A stretch of DNA of 64,000 nucleotides from Nymphalis io (lineage: Eukaryota > Arthropoda > Insecta > Lepidoptera > Nymphalidae): contig NC_065888.1 in NCBI RefSeq assembly GCF_905147045.1, forward strand, positions 1,307,001-1,371,000. Direction: 5' to 3'. Under the pieces are notes generated by a model, which was given only the letters and a program-made list of their open reading frames with translations, did not search any database and was not told where the DNA came from. Both the position numbers and the translations under genes were made by a program. The first letter of the stretch is position 1; every line of letters starts with the position of its first letter. This document shows, one piece after another, positions 37,801-50,232 of this stretch.

Positions 37801-40800
37801 CCTATTAGACATGGAATCTGTCAAATATTCAAAATACCTTTATTTACGAATATTTATGAATATTTTTTATTTGACTTTGGAACTGAATACGGTCGTAATA
37901 CCTGTAGGGTAAGATAGATACTACAACTACAAAAAAATCTTTATTTTTCAAATTTGTTTATTTAGCTAACATTATTTAGCTACAATCATGCATTCAATTA
38001 CTATATTACTCTTATGCGACACAATCGCGTAAAATAATCACATATTTACCAAGACATCGAGGTAGGAGCGCATCAAAGCCAGCCCTTTGCAATTCACCAT
38101 CTTCTCGCATACTTTGTGACGAACCGTCTCACAGATCATCATAGGGTTCTTCATAAGACCACGTTACAACAATAAAAAATTTCATATAACATAACGTGAC
38201 AACAACCGCACTCAGCACGTACTAAAAGCAGTATGCATTAAACACCCAATACAGTTTTGAAATTTGCCGGACGCGAAGCAATTTACACAGGCGTGTATCC
38301 GTTTTATTTATATTTGTACAATATTAGTTCTCTATTAACGCATTTTAATAATTAACACTTGAAATTATCTAAATTTACAGAGTTACAGTTCTACAAAACG
38401 AACGAACGTTCGTTTTTTTTAAAGCATTAAATAAAAACATTTTTATAAATGACACTTAAATACTTTACTACGTTAAACTTTTACAAATACCACGTTCTAA
38501 AATAGTTTAGTCGTAACGTAAAAAAGACGTTCGTTTCATGAGCGTTATTTCCGAACTAAATTTTGAAGTCCAGCTTTAATTGCATATTTATCTAAAACGA
38601 CATCCAGTTATCACGTAGCCCTAATGACTTGCCCGAGTTCTAAGATTTTAAAAGAATCTTAATTATCTGTCCGTAATTCACAATAAACTGTACAGAGATT
38701 ATCTATTTCAGAGAAAACGAAATATTTTCCATGTTTGTGCACAATTTACATAATTACAAGAGAATATTTTTCTATTACTTAACATAAACTTAACTTAATA
38801 AATGTATTTTATGACATATTATGTAGCTTTAAGTTGCAGTAAGAAATAATCTTGGAATCAAACAATAAACACTGAGTTAGCATTATAAAATAAAGTTAAA
38901 TTTTTAAAATTTCGTAGTTACTCATACTTTTTTTACTTTCTAGTTAATGAATTCATAATAATAATATTTTCGGTGAAGGAACATCTTGAGGAAACCTGCA
39001 TGTGTCTAATTTCATCGAAATTCTGCCACATGTGTATTCCACCAACCCGCATGGGAGCAGCGTAGTGGAATAAGCTCCAAACCTTCTCCTTAAAAAGGGA
39101 GAGGAGGCCTTAGCCCAGCAGTGGGACATTTACAGGTTGTTACTTACTTACTTATATAACAATGTCTTAACTCACTGATACACGAAGTAATTCTTCTTTT
39201 ATACTCGTATATACGGAATCTTTGTTCAAGTTCAAATATTCAGTGATTTTATATGGCAACATTTAGATAAGCTTTCTGTACAGGTAAAATTCATACAAGT
39301 TGTTCCTCCCATTTCTCAACCTTTAAGTATAATATCCAAAAAACCCTATCATAGGGAATGTTTACGTTACAAAATAAATCGATATTTCAGCTTTCTAGAC
39401 TCAATAGTTTCGTGCGTCGTAGTCAATAGATACAAACGATTTTATAAGTAGAGTAGATAAGATTTGAGTAAATATATGAGTATGACAATAAGCCATGGTA
39501 CTAAACGTTAGAAGCAATAAGTTGTAACAAAAAGTCTCGAACGAAGGCGTTCATGATGGCGACTCATTTGTCGCTTGCGCCGATTTACCATCCATTAGCC
39601 CACTATAGTATTAATACACTATTAAACCGGCAAATGGTATGAGGTTTAACTAATCTACATTTTCGAACCGTTTTAGGTTTTTTTTACAACTTTATTCCGT
39701 TCATTTAGTTAATACACCACGTGACGCGATAACATATTCGTTTTTTCAACAGAACCTCTTTATGATAATCATTAAGCGACTTCATAAAAATTAGAATGTA
39801 TAATGATCACTTCTAACTAGAAGATGCAAGAATTTTTATTATTGTGTATATACGAATAATACTTTTTATCATAGCTATGTAATTTGTTATCGTTTTATAT
39901 GTCTTGTCTATTATGTTTCGTAGGATGTAAAATGGTGATGTAAAATGGTATAAATTATAAAGAATGGTATATACCACCTACCGGTGGTATATACCATTCT
40001 TTATAATATATACACAAAAATATAAATTTGTATCTAGACTGTCATAAAAAAGCAGAAACCAGAAAAAATTTCATCGCTCATGAATATGTTATGTTATCTT
40101 AATATTATCAAAAATATTTGCTGACATATCCTCGTCAGTTTCTAGTGTCAATTTTATAGATTTTGGGATAAAAACTTTTTATATTTATATAATTATGAAG
40201 AGATTTAGAATTAAATTAAATAAGTTAAAATATAATTTATGTTTCGAACTTCTAAACTCTGCATGGTTTAGTCGAATCTTTTATATAAGTTTAAGAAATA
40301 TAAATAATCGAACAAAAATAAAGGCAAGTGTTATAAAAAACGATCAATTAGTTAGCAGATTCACGATAACAAATAAACAGACAGTTTTTTTAAGACAACA
40401 TCATTCGAATAAGCTAGAGATATTGATTCAACACTTTCTTTTAAATTCACGGTCCTCAAAATCAGTGACGTCATTTCGTGACAAGCTTTCGACCGCCGTA
40501 ATCAATTTTCGTGCATAATTAGCCACATCTAATTCGAACGTAGTATTCGATATGATAATGGCATAGCTTAACTTAAGCGGTCTGCTTTGTCATTACCATT
40601 GTGTGGAAAAGTATGCGTAATAATGATAATACAGGGGTAGACACACCCAACAACACATACGTGCACACAACCTGTCTTCCACAACTCTTGCCATTGAAGC
40701 AAGAGATTGAAGTCACGATAGCGAAATTTAGATCAAACATAATTACACAACGTATATAATAATAATAATATCCTGGGACATTTTTCACACACGGCCATCT

Positions 40801-43800
40801 GATCCCAAATTAAGCTTGTACAGAGATTGTACTATGGAAACCATACAATTGATATACTACATATACCATTGTTCTTTTGTAAATACATACTTATATAGAT
40901 AATTACACCCAGACTCAGAACAAACAGACATGTTCATGCACACAAATATCTGTCCTGGGTGGGAATTGAACCCACAACCTTCGGCGTGAAAGGCAAGCAT
41001 CCACCAACCACGCCAACCGGCTCGTCAAATGTATATGTATTAAACATGATACAATAAAGAAAATAAACAACTTTAACATTGAATTGACGCGATATAATTG
41101 GCCAGGATCTTGAATAATCTATGGTATTCAATATTAATTCGTGAATAATAATTTGAATGTCGGCGAAGTTGAAAGTAAACTTAAAGTGGGTATAATTTCA
41201 TAGATACAGAGTACAGAGTACAGTGTACAGTAGATACAGACTACACCCAATAAATTTGTATAAACCAAATTGTTGTAATATTCAATTACTATGTTTAATC
41301 TTTTTTTTTATAGTATAGGAAGGCGGACGAGCGTATGGACCACCTGATGGTAAGTGGTCACCAACGCCCTTAGACATTGGCATTGTAAGAAATGTCAACC
41401 ATCGCTTACATATCCAATGCGCCACCAACCTTGGGAACTAAGATTTTATGTGCCTTGTGCCTGTAATTACACTGGCTCACTCACCCTTCAAACCGGAACA
41501 CAACAATACCAAGTACTGTTTTGCGGTAGAATATCTGATGAGTGCGTGGTACCTACCCAGACGAGCTAGCACAAAGCCCTACCACCAGTAAAAAACCTTT
41601 ATTATGAGTAAAGATATATTATTATTATATATGTTGAATTGTGTTGTATTCGCAAATCAGATGGAATATTGTAATCTCAGGTTTGTCAGGGTGCCAGAAT
41701 AAGTAATTTCAAATTTTATTCTTTCATTTCGCATATGATTAGTTAACTGAAACAGGGGCGCAGTAGCAATCTCGCCCAGGGCGCTAGTAGAACTAAGACT
41801 GGCACAGTAACTTCCAACAATTGGCAGCGGATTGTCAATGTAATATTGTCGTGATGCGCCTGTGCTCATCTAAGTTCATGGTTACATATTTTATAATTCA
41901 TGATCGGATTGATTATGCTAATTTAGCGTATGGCGTGTCCAATAAACGAATTTCCAGTAAAATGGATTACACACACTTCAGTCGGTGTAAGTTAAGCGTG
42001 TGTATAATTCTTAGCCTTTGAGATTGGCCGCCATGTCCGAAATTTAGTCATTACACTATAGTGTAATATATTATGTTATGATTTTTCTATCGCTTATCTT
42101 AGATGTTTATTTAATTTACTATTTAAGGACTTATCGCACTGACATAATTCTTTATTTTTTGTTTTAGAGATAGCGTCCAAAAATAATACTATAAACAAGC
42201 TTTTTACTAATTCTGACTCAACCTGTTATTGGCTTGAGGAAAAACTATGAATATTATTAAAGCTCCCATTTGTCAACATTTTATGATGCTATCGCTATAA
42301 GTGACCTTTCTGGGATTTTTCGCTTTTCTAGATTTTTATTCGGTTATTATATAAAAATAATTAAATTCTTCCAAACTTTCTTTATGTAATTCTGATAAAA
42401 GACGTTTATCCTAATACATGGAAACAAACGTGCGACTAAGCTTTATACTATACTTAATTAATCAATTACATTATATTTTGCATTTGTTAAAAAAAAAAGA
42501 AATAAAAGGCAATAGACAAGAGTTAACTTTCAAAAATGATAGGAAAACAAAACTATCAATATATTCTTTATAAAAATACAGAAGGCAATCCATTTCGTAT
42601 TACAAACGTACATACGTTTAGAAACGCCTCGTTTTAACAACCAAACTTGTTTATCCAGATTCGAGGCTAACGGTGCGTGCGGAATTAAAATCGTTCATAA
42701 ACTTGACATAGACGAATCAAACAAGTTTTTAAGGCTTATACTTACATTGGATTTCATTCATATCGCCTACCGTATTATAAGCGATCCGGAATTATTGATA
42801 ATATACTCTAATAAAATGGTATAAGGTTTGTATTACTATGTTGTTATATTAAGCACAGCTGTTTTTAACGGATGAACAGTTTGATTAAATAGAATGACAG
42901 ATCGAATAACACTCCCAACAATTTAGAACGATTCAGGAAAAATCAAATGTTATTATAAATATAAATATGGAATATGATTTACTATTTATGTATTAAAAAT
43001 ATCTTAAGATCTTTCTTGTAATACATTCGCATTGGGATTCCCAAAGTTGAACTCGACGTGGTTTATTTACAACGTCATATAAAATACATGTACATAGAAT
43101 GAGCAAAAAACACGAATAACATGATTAATACAGACAGACATAATATATATAAAAAAATTATAATATGCATTTCTTAGTCAATTTTTAGTTTACTTGTGGT
43201 AGTTTTTGTGTGGTGTAGGGGTACACCTTTGTTCTGAAGATTATTGGCGCATTGGTGATGTTACCAGTGTCTAATATTTAGACGTAACATTAGTTAACAT
43301 AAGTTTCGACAGAAAATAGTGTTGCAATTAAAAAAAACAGATCCACAGACCCATTTTATATTCAAAAATAAATTTTGTAATACGAATAGAATTTGACACT
43401 TACATAAATAAAAAAATAGAACCGGTTCTATGGCACCGTAATTTAAAGATGACGGATTTCTCAACTTGTACTTGTACAAATTATAACCTGTGTGAATAAT
43501 ATTTTGTAATATACCATTAATGTTTCGCGTTATATAATAGACTGCTTGATTACGTCCTTATCAAGTTCTTAAGCTCATTAAAGCCTTAGTGAAACTTTAT
43601 TAGCTCATTAAAACTACCTGACTTTAACATTATATTGCAATTTGTCAAATTTCACAAAACATTATGTAATTAAGTTTTCACATAACGTTGCCGAACATGT
43701 ATTTGATGACTTTTCGTAAAATTTAATAATAATATATAATAAAAAAAAAATATTTTCAAATTCGAAAGTGAAAAAGTATTCGAAAGGCGATAGCGAACTC

Positions 43801-44265
43801 AGTATGCGTATGTATGTTAAATTATTGTAAATATTGGACTTAGCTGAGATATTAATGATGAAGTGTTGAGCATTTCAATATTATAATATAATTCCAATGG
43901 TGATTTCTTTTGTATTAATACATAAGAAATGATGTCACTCAAGCTTGTATCACTTTTTAAGTCTTAATTCTGTTAGTGTAAATTCGAATTTTTAGTTAGC
44001 TATTATATTGGTTTTCATTTACTGACCTCTAAGTCCCTAAAGACATCTCTAATGTCAGGTTTCTTGGCCCGTGAAGCAGCACGTCGCCTCCTGACGGTCC
44101 GGTTGAGTCGCCTCACTCTCCTGCGCACAGCAGCGGCCTGTTCCCGGGGCAAAGGCCGCACGGCTTCTCCCAGCTGAGCCTCGGTGACCTCGAGGCCCGC
44201 CTGGAACGGTGCTGCCAACGAGCCGAGACCAGCGGCTTGGAGCCATTCCGTTTCCAATTCGCCTT
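28794..44265 (-). CDS. conu: RhoGAP of the ARHGAP18/28/40 (conundrum) family, 5' end missing
   Basis: Minus-strand exons: 44265-44027, 32553-32431, 32367-32178, 32003-31898, 31513-31408, 30605-30446, 30129-29963, 29650-29473, 29336-29153, 28968-28794; 541 residues and TGA. Phases agree throughout. The first exon starts in phase 1, so at least one upstream exon is missing. Order: helical Arg-rich N-terminus, RSRSATPDSLDSLP, a Pro/Ser-rich linker, WLELTALFDRY, then the RhoGAP domain with arginine-finger motif EGLLRVPG, FKRLLRALPQPPL, NLLVLLLP and NKMSEHNVAMIIAPTLF. The family turns off Rho GTPases; Drosophila Conundrum acts on Rho1 at the cortex with Moesin. Late exons are strikingly GC-rich. 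An 11.5-kb intron separates the first two visible exons. Confidence 0.92.
30660..30865. repeat. Dispersed repeat fragment in a conu intron
   Basis: TGCTGGGAAAGCAATTGACT, CCTGATGGTAAGTGGTAGTA, GACGGCCGGCAAGATGCC and TTGAAGAAACCCAAGTTATA resemble the untranslated end of a lepidopteran retroelement. No second copy is in the window, so the call rests on general resemblance. Confidence 0.4.
32632..32705. repeat. Partial MITE with the same terminal repeat as 54869-55060
   Basis: ATGCGCAATCTAAGTTGGCC (then GGTC) matches, inverted, the right end of the MITE at 54869-55060, and continues into GAAATTAGTC like that element's left end. I could not find the opposite end, so this copy is truncated or internally rearranged. 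It lies upstream of the conu exon at 32553. Confidence 0.55.
33345..33602 (+). repeat. SINE-like repeat, family S1
   Basis: From ACTGGTGGTAGGGCTTTGTA to CTATTCTATAAAAC, with a small deletion where the ACCACCCACTCATCAG block should be. It lies in the 11.5-kb conu intron. Confidence 0.8.
34543..34630. repeat. SINE body fragment
   Basis: GGTAGAACATCGCGAGAAAA resembles GGTGAAAGAGAACATCGCGA near 31729-31755 and ATGATCGTGAGGAAACCTGG near 48975. These look like worn pieces of one tRNA-derived SINE body. Confidence 0.35.
35139..35525 (-). other. Open reading frame of uncertain status inside the conu intron
   Basis: A minus-strand frame of about 128 codons runs from a possible acceptor (AAAATAG at 35531-35525) to TGA at 35139-35141. 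It is richer in Trp, Tyr, Cys and charged residues than most chance frames here (EMNQPSYNKWRYKVLYVIEK). The early part loosely recalls insect chemoreceptors, but the expected membrane helices do not follow and no partner exon was found. A frame this long is near the limit expected by chance in 64 kb of AT-rich DNA. Confidence 0.2.
36100..36262 (-). promoter_or_regulatory. Candidate internal promoter in the conu intron
   Basis: On the minus strand, TTTGACAGGTTTGACGTATG (complement of about 36237-36258) repeats the TGACA theme of the QNG1/NUP43 promoter. It is followed downstream by a CpG-containing, less AT-rich segment (36100-36190). Spacing resembles that of the QNG1 side. No coding first exon could be defined. 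Confidence 0.25.
36826..36960 (+). repeat. Old copy of SINE-like family S1
   Basis: TGGTAGTGCTTTGTGCA, TAATTTTACCACCAAACAGCAATG (as TTTTACC and AAACAGCAATGC) and GAATGGTGAGTTA match S1 in order with heavy divergence. Confidence 0.5.
36998..37245 (+). repeat. SINE family S3 body without head
   Basis: Matches the S3 body from TCTCAATAGCAGCCTGGAG through CTCGGAAAGCACGTAAAG and CCGTCCCATCGGATTATGAG to GAATGGCCGCCG. The tRNA-like head is absent, consistent with 5' truncation. A minus-strand 65-codon frame here is repeat-derived. Confidence 0.75.
38970..39150 (+). repeat. SINE family S2, 5'-truncated
   Basis: Opposite orientation to the other S2 copies: GAGGAAACCTGCATGTGTCT, ATTCCACCAACCCGCATGG, GGAGAGGAGGCCTTAGCCCA, CAGTGGGACATTTACAGG, then a tail of TTAC repeats. 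The tRNA-like head is missing. Confidence 0.8.
39954..40007. repeat. Perfect 25-bp inverted repeat with 4-base loop
   Basis: Arms 39954-39978 and 39983-40007 are exact reverse complements around TACC. Each arm also contains the palindrome GGTATATACC. It could form a very stable hairpin or cruciform. It may be a MITE remnant or a small-RNA precursor; nothing decides between these. Confidence 0.8.
40757..41029 (-). repeat. tRNA-derived SINE, family S4 (head intact)
   Basis: On the minus strand: GACGAGCCGGTTGGCGTGG, TTGCCTTTCACGCCGAAGG, B box GGTTCAATTCC, then GTGCATGAACATGTCTGTTTG and GATCAGATGGCCGTGTGTG, ending in an ATT-repeat tail at 40757. The A and B boxes both look usable, unlike the copy at 1067-1290. 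Confidence 0.8.
41302..41590 (-). repeat. SINE-like repeat, family S1
   Basis: Near-full copy, minus orientation: T-run and ATAGTATAGGAAGGCGGACG at the left, CAAAGCCCTACCACCAGTAA at the right. The plus-strand 71-codon frame inside it is repeat-derived. Confidence 0.85.
42008..42040 (+). repeat. Tail fragment of SINE family S3
   Basis: TTTGAGATTGGCCGCCATGT then CCGAAAT matches the end of the S3 body at about 4562-4590. Confidence 0.5.
43190..43300 (+). repeat. Remnant of SINE-like family S1
   Basis: TTACTTGTGGTAGTTTTTGTG, then ATTGGCGCATTGGTGATGTT and AGTGTCTAATATTTAGACG recall the start and the end of S1 with the middle lost. Low identity. Confidence 0.35.
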
Positions 44266-46876
44266 CTGTGAAAAAGAAAAGCTATAAATTATTAACTTGA
44301 AGTTATTTAACTATAAGTTCATTAAAAATTAATGTAATCAGTAAAATAATAAAGACTGATATGCAAACTATTGTTTTTTTTTTATAAATGTTTCATTCAA
44401 CATCAGTTACCTTCCGTGTTTTTTTTAATATATTCATATAACCATTGTGTCACTATATAGCACGCGTTTTGTTAAGCGTTGTTTTTTGTTTGAATAACCT
44501 CTAAGTATATAGCCGTGACGTTGTAGTTGTAGCTACTCGAATAAAACTTAAATCAAGTCCAAACTTAATGTGGAAAAAATATGTGAAAAAAATATTTAGC
44601 AATTTTTGGTAAAAAAAGTAACGGTCTCTGTTAGGGAAAGGCCACCTTTCCTGTTAAAAATGTAACTATTTGTAAAAAAGGAAATGACCTGTCTGATTCA
44701 TTAATTACTTATCAAAGCACGGTTTAAATTAATGAAGAATACAGAAAGGAGACCACAGTTTCGTAAAGTAAAGGTATATTAAGAATTCAATTTCATACAA
44801 TCGAACAAATCGTAGTATCGTTCGTATTAGCACTACAAGATAAGTATATAAATTAATATACATACATATATAATTTGCGTTTTTAAGATTCGACTAATAT
44901 TTCGCGCCAAAAACGCACTAACAATATTTGTGTTATATTTTATTACGAACGTGTAGTATTAATTATTTATCTGTGGTCTCTATATTTAAAGGAATAGATG
45001 TATTCCTTTACAGTAAAATTTAATTTTCATGCTTGTCACTTAACTTACACTGTTACCATGTTTCTATCTTGTTTATTCTAATAAGATTTATCTTTTATAT
45101 TTAACGTGGGCTTTCAAATTTATTGTTTCGTAGCGACGTCCATAATTCATTATTTACCGTTCCTTTGAATTTTAAGGATTATATTCCTATTGATGAGTAA
45201 ATTTTGTTTTAGCAACAGTGGCGACAATAGCGTAAAGAGTAAGGATTGAACTTGCGAATCCTATATTACTAGACGGTCTGTAAACCAGGTTGCTCTATTG
45301 ACGTTTCTAACTTATTACAGTTAATTTAAAAACAAAATAAGAACTTAATTTTTTTACAAAAAACGAAGGTAAAAAATCTGACGTATCACGTCCTGTAATG
45401 TACGTTGTATTTTTTGGTTAGTTACAGAATAAGTTAAATGAATACGGACCGCAAGCAAAAACCCCAAGACCAAAGGTTAAAGAACTTAATATCGAAGTTA
45501 CCGACATTATATTTTAAGATATTACTTTGTTTGATTTTGAATTTAAAAATTAATATGAATATAAGTCTGAGTCATTACTTAACTACGAAAGGCTAATTAA
45601 TTTTGTTTTTTTATAATATCGTTGAAAGATTCGATACACTTTACTTTAATAGGAACCTAAGTCGAAACAACGCCACAAATTTTAGCCAAATCAAATTACC
45701 TGACAATCAAATATTTATTTCAAGTAGGTTTATAGGTCGTGTGGGTCTGGCTGAGTAGATTAAAGTCCGCCCATCCTAGCCAGTGGGTGTCTTAAAAGTC
45801 GACTAAGGATTTTTTTTTCTGGCTATTATCTGTGCTAGTTGAGCGCAAAATATGCCAATGTCACGTACAAAAGAGACGACGCATATGAGATCAATAAGTT
45901 TAAAATATTGAAGTGTTTAATAAAAGGATTTTTTTAGGTATCTCCATCAATCAAGGCCGTAAGTCTGTCAAGTGTCAGATTATTCTCGCATACAGCTAAC
46001 ACGCTGCCCCGATTCGTAATAAAGGGTTACCAAATGATGAGTTACTAAACAAAGGAAATTTTCAATTGTTATTTTACAAGACCGACAGTTCAACGATCTG
46101 CTATATTCTAGATCACTAATAAGAACCGATAACATTTTTGTTTAAATTTACATCAGAAAATATTATTAATTTCAAATGCAGTTAATTTCTAATTGTATAC
46201 TGTACGTGTACATGGTAAGTGAAATACAAAATATTACCGCTATAGCATGTAACAAAAATTACTGTCATAAATTGCCAACAATAGATTTAAAAAAAAACTT
46301 GTATTAGAAAGGAAAATATTGTACATACTTTCATCATTATTCTACTTACCTATAATTGCCTATATAACGGAACAATAAGTAAATACAGCAGATGAAATCA
46401 TAAGATCACAAATAACGGACTCCGTTTAATGGAACCTCCTTTTACGATCCATGTTTCTGATACGCCTACTCTCGATTAATTTTGCTGGCTGGTTAATTAC
46501 AATGAAAAAGTTATAGAATACTAGCGAAAATGAACCGATTTTCTTAAATATTTATTGGATCTTGTAATATTTTTTATATAAATTAAGTCTACACTTAATA
46601 ATATTCAAATAAGAATCTTTAAGAAAGATTAAAAAACGTTTTAATTGCATTATTGTAATTTAGAACGCAGGAAAATGTTACTGAGCTTATTTCTTGAGAA
46701 ATATAAATCATATGAACAGCTTACAAAAAGTGCAGTCGACTTTATATACGCTATGGAGTATTTACCGTTTAATTAAGCGTAAGGCCTGTGTTAGGAATGC
46801 GCACAACAATAGCGGCCTAGGCGGCCCGAAAACCATTGCGCTATTGACGCTTCAATAATATTGAAATTTAATAATA

Positions 46877-46928
46877 AAAAAATAACGCTCGTATAAAAAT
46901 AATTTGTTTTATACGAGCGTTATTTTTT
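46877..46928. repeat. Perfect 22-bp inverted repeat with 8-base loop
   Basis: Arms 46877-46898 and 46907-46928 are exact reverse complements, each with the core TAACGCTCGTATAAAA or its complement. The loop is ATAATTTG. The mixed-base core rules out a simple A/T coincidence. Possible MITE remnant or hairpin RNA source. Confidence 0.8.
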
Positions 46929-48649
46929 ATAAATTGTTATTACTATAACTATTATTAAAACTGAATATACTATTGTTAAAATTTAAATAATAAATGATTT
47001 GTTGCACCGGACTTCTCGATAATTTATTTACAGATAATATAAACAAGATAAACATTTTAGCAGAAACAATACAATTAAACCAACCCTAATAAGGATCGTT
47101 ACCATGCACTCATAAATAGCTTCTGAGTCAGCGTTTAACGCTTACCAAATACTGCTTCGTTTTGCCTTTAAGTATGCCTGCATAAGTTGTTCGTTTTCCT
47201 CCTTCAAAGGAACTGTCTCGGTTTAAAAAGACGGATGTCTTTGTTTACGTTCGTCTGATACGTATAAGACTGGACGTGGACTGATTTCAAACAAGATATT
47301 TATCATATCTGAGCTGAGAATTTACCAACTCGTATTTACCGGGCAATGTGTACAATATCAACAAGTGCTCGTAGATTTAATACTTGGATGTCAATATCCT
47401 TTGTTTTTCATAAACCAACACCATCAGCATTAGTAACAAAGACATTTTATTTAAGGAAACGTTGTCGTCGTAAAGTCTTTTAACTTTATTTTGTAACTTT
47501 ACTTGGTATGAACTTTGAACAAATTCGATACAACTATGTCGATAAAATACGGCTTAAATACATTGATCTCAACGTTTGAGCATTATATTTTTAGTGGTAG
47601 TGAATATCTTAAATAAAATAAAATGAATAATTCTTTAGATAGATTAATATTGACTAAAATTAAGGTTAGTTATTACATATAATGAATCTCTCAAAAAGTT
47701 TATTATTACGTCCTTTTCCCGTGATTAATAATCTGTTTTCTTTGTTCTATTTTTTATCTGTTATTATAATGTCTATGTGTGTTGGCATAAGGGCGTTGTT
47801 CACAGTTCAGTACGGAGGCGGACTGGTTTATTTTAGTCGGCATAGGATGTTATTTGTTTGGTCGAAACTCAACTATTTTTAGACAACGAAACATCCGAAT
47901 AAAACCGCTAGTGCGCTCGATGCACTCGGAGAAATTGTGCAGAGATTAAACACATAAACATATTAAAGGATATTTGTTTAGACTTGGTTAGACAAAGACA
48001 GTTTGTTAAGTACCTAACCAACTGTTGTGGCGAACATAAAAAAACTTTATATGCATATGTATTTTAGGTGTGCAATTTTGGTTTTAGAATAAATCGTTTC
48101 ATAGAAACGTATCCACAAATCACATTACATACATATAAATATGTTATTCAAATCAGATTATATAATACAATTTATTATCTTTAAATATTTTTAAATTGTA
48201 AAAGTATAAATAAAACCAATCGCTACTTTTAATATAATTTTTAATATGATACATTGCAAAATATCAGCAGCAAGAGAAATTTATTAAAACAACGTGGCAG
48301 AACATTTTGTATGTAACATATATTTATTTTATATTTTAAAATGAAAACTCGAAGCGAAGAGAATCTTGTTCACGATCAAGTTAAGCAGAACAATAACACT
48401 TTATTGTTACGAAATCATAATGATAATTAGGTTTATCTTTATAATATGGCAACATCGTGAGTAAATATGTTTCAAAATGGCCTTACATTTCTTTAAAAAG
48501 GAGAACACGTCGACTTGTTTTAATTATAATAATTATTGTCTTATTTATAATTACCAATAACTAAAATCTTAACAATTTATTTTTGTGTTGGAACCGTATT
48601 TAAATATTTTAATCGATTAGTTATTTAAATAAATCATATCATAATTTTG

Positions 48650-48870
48650 ACTGCCTCGTTGGTTTGGTGGCTAGACCTAGGCTAGATAAGGCAGCAGATT
48701 TCCAGGTCCTGGGTTCAAACCTCAGGTCGGCCCGATAAAAAGTTTTTGAGTTTTTCTATCTCAAATTCTCAGTAGTCTATCCGGAGTCTGGAAATAGGAA
48801 TTGTGCACACTGCCGTGCCTTAGAAAGCAAGAAGGGCCATCGTGGCAGATAAGGGTCAAGTGGACATAAT
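48650..48870 (+). repeat. tRNA-derived SINE, family S3 (internally deleted)
   Basis: Head GACTGCCTCGTTGGTTTGG, B box GGTTCAAACCTC, then CCGGAGTCTGGAAATAGGAA and GTGCCTTAGAAAGCA. It then jumps to the end of the body; the CCCATCGGATTATGAGAG part is missing. It is useful as a comparison because its head is uninterrupted. Confidence 0.75.
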
Positions 48871-50164
48871 CATCATCATATTTTTCACAAATAATCTTTT
48901 GTCGTGACGATTTAAATTTCAAGGTTCACCACTGAGTTTTCATAATTCTTCTTGTGCTCTGTAGTGAACGAAATGATCGTGAGGAAACCTGGCATGAGTT
49001 GGATTGAATTCAGACTTTTTTTCGAAAGTATAAACCAATGCCGTGGAAAGTAGACGTATACCTTAATACATTCTTACCTAGAAGACCTTAGATCATCCTT
49101 AAATTATTTCTTTGTATTGTGAAACCAAAACCGCAAATCTGCAATCTTTATGGGAAAAAATATTTGGCTATCTTACGTCCAGTTTAGTCCAGTTTTTATA
49201 CAAAAAAACATGTTTATTTACGGATAGTGGAATAGTGTATAAGATGTTATTCAAAAGCTACCATTGGCTTTTGCTTACAGCTACGAATAATGAACAGAAA
49301 TATGTACGAAGATAACAAGGATTGCCGTTTAAAAAAAAGTTTCATTTTTTAAAGATGTCAAGCTTGGTTGTGCTTTTCAGGCACAGGTTGTTACTGACAA
49401 ATGTAATATAATAAATGTGTAACAGAAACCTAATAACTTTTATCGAGCCTACCCAGCGTTCGAAGCGGGACCGAATCTTCAGACATATTCGGTAAACTTA
49501 GTTTAAAGTAGTTTTCATCCGCAGCTTCGCCAGCGTGATAGAAATTAGATTGAGCAGGTTGTAGATTGAAAAAGTACTAGTCCTTGGGATTTTATCTTAC
49601 TTCATAGGAAATGTCATCAAGCTCGCTTCAGTGGATCAGTGGATTCAGCCATGAAAACGTACCAGACGCATAGATTAGCCTGATATATTGACGATACCAG
49701 CATGACAAAAAACGCTCTATGATCACTCACCGATAACGTATTTGGCGTGAAATCGGCATAGTGCTCCCATAACACACATTAACACAGTAGGTGGTTTTCA
49801 ATTGTAATAATTCAGGTTATTTCTTCGTCAATTGTTAATTTAATTTGCCGCGTATTGACGACAATCCGTTACAAACGAATGTTCCGATTCAATTGTTTGA
49901 AAAAGCCACGCAAATATGAGTGGGCTCCTGTGTAAGGTTTCAAATGAAATACACATTAGTGGGTGTACTGAGTCAATTGTAAAACGCAAACGTGAGTTCT
50001 TACGAAAATATTCGCATTCGTAGAATATGTTTTTTATATAGTGGCAAACGAATAAACGACACGATTTTGCAGCTGAAAAACGGTCACGTAGTTATAACGC
50101 CATCTTTCATTTACCAGTCGACTAGAAAAGGATGCACATATGCCTTGTTAATGAAAAGTGACAC

Positions 50165-50232
50165 TCGGTATTGTATGACGCTTCTTCGCGTATCGCGCGT
50201 CGCGGCGCGCGTGAGACTGCGCGTGGGCATAC
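50165..50232. other. CpG-dense spot
   Basis: More than a dozen CpG pairs fall within about 60 bases (for example GCGCGTCGCGGCGCGCG at 50194-50210) in otherwise AT-rich DNA. It could be a promoter or first-exon region, perhaps of conu, whose known exons are also CpG-rich. No coding exon could be defined. Confidence 0.4.

Noticed and set aside
40195..40518. 107-codon plus-strand frame
   Set aside because: Lys/Asn/Ile-rich composition as expected from AT-rich DNA, no splice context, no recognisable motif.
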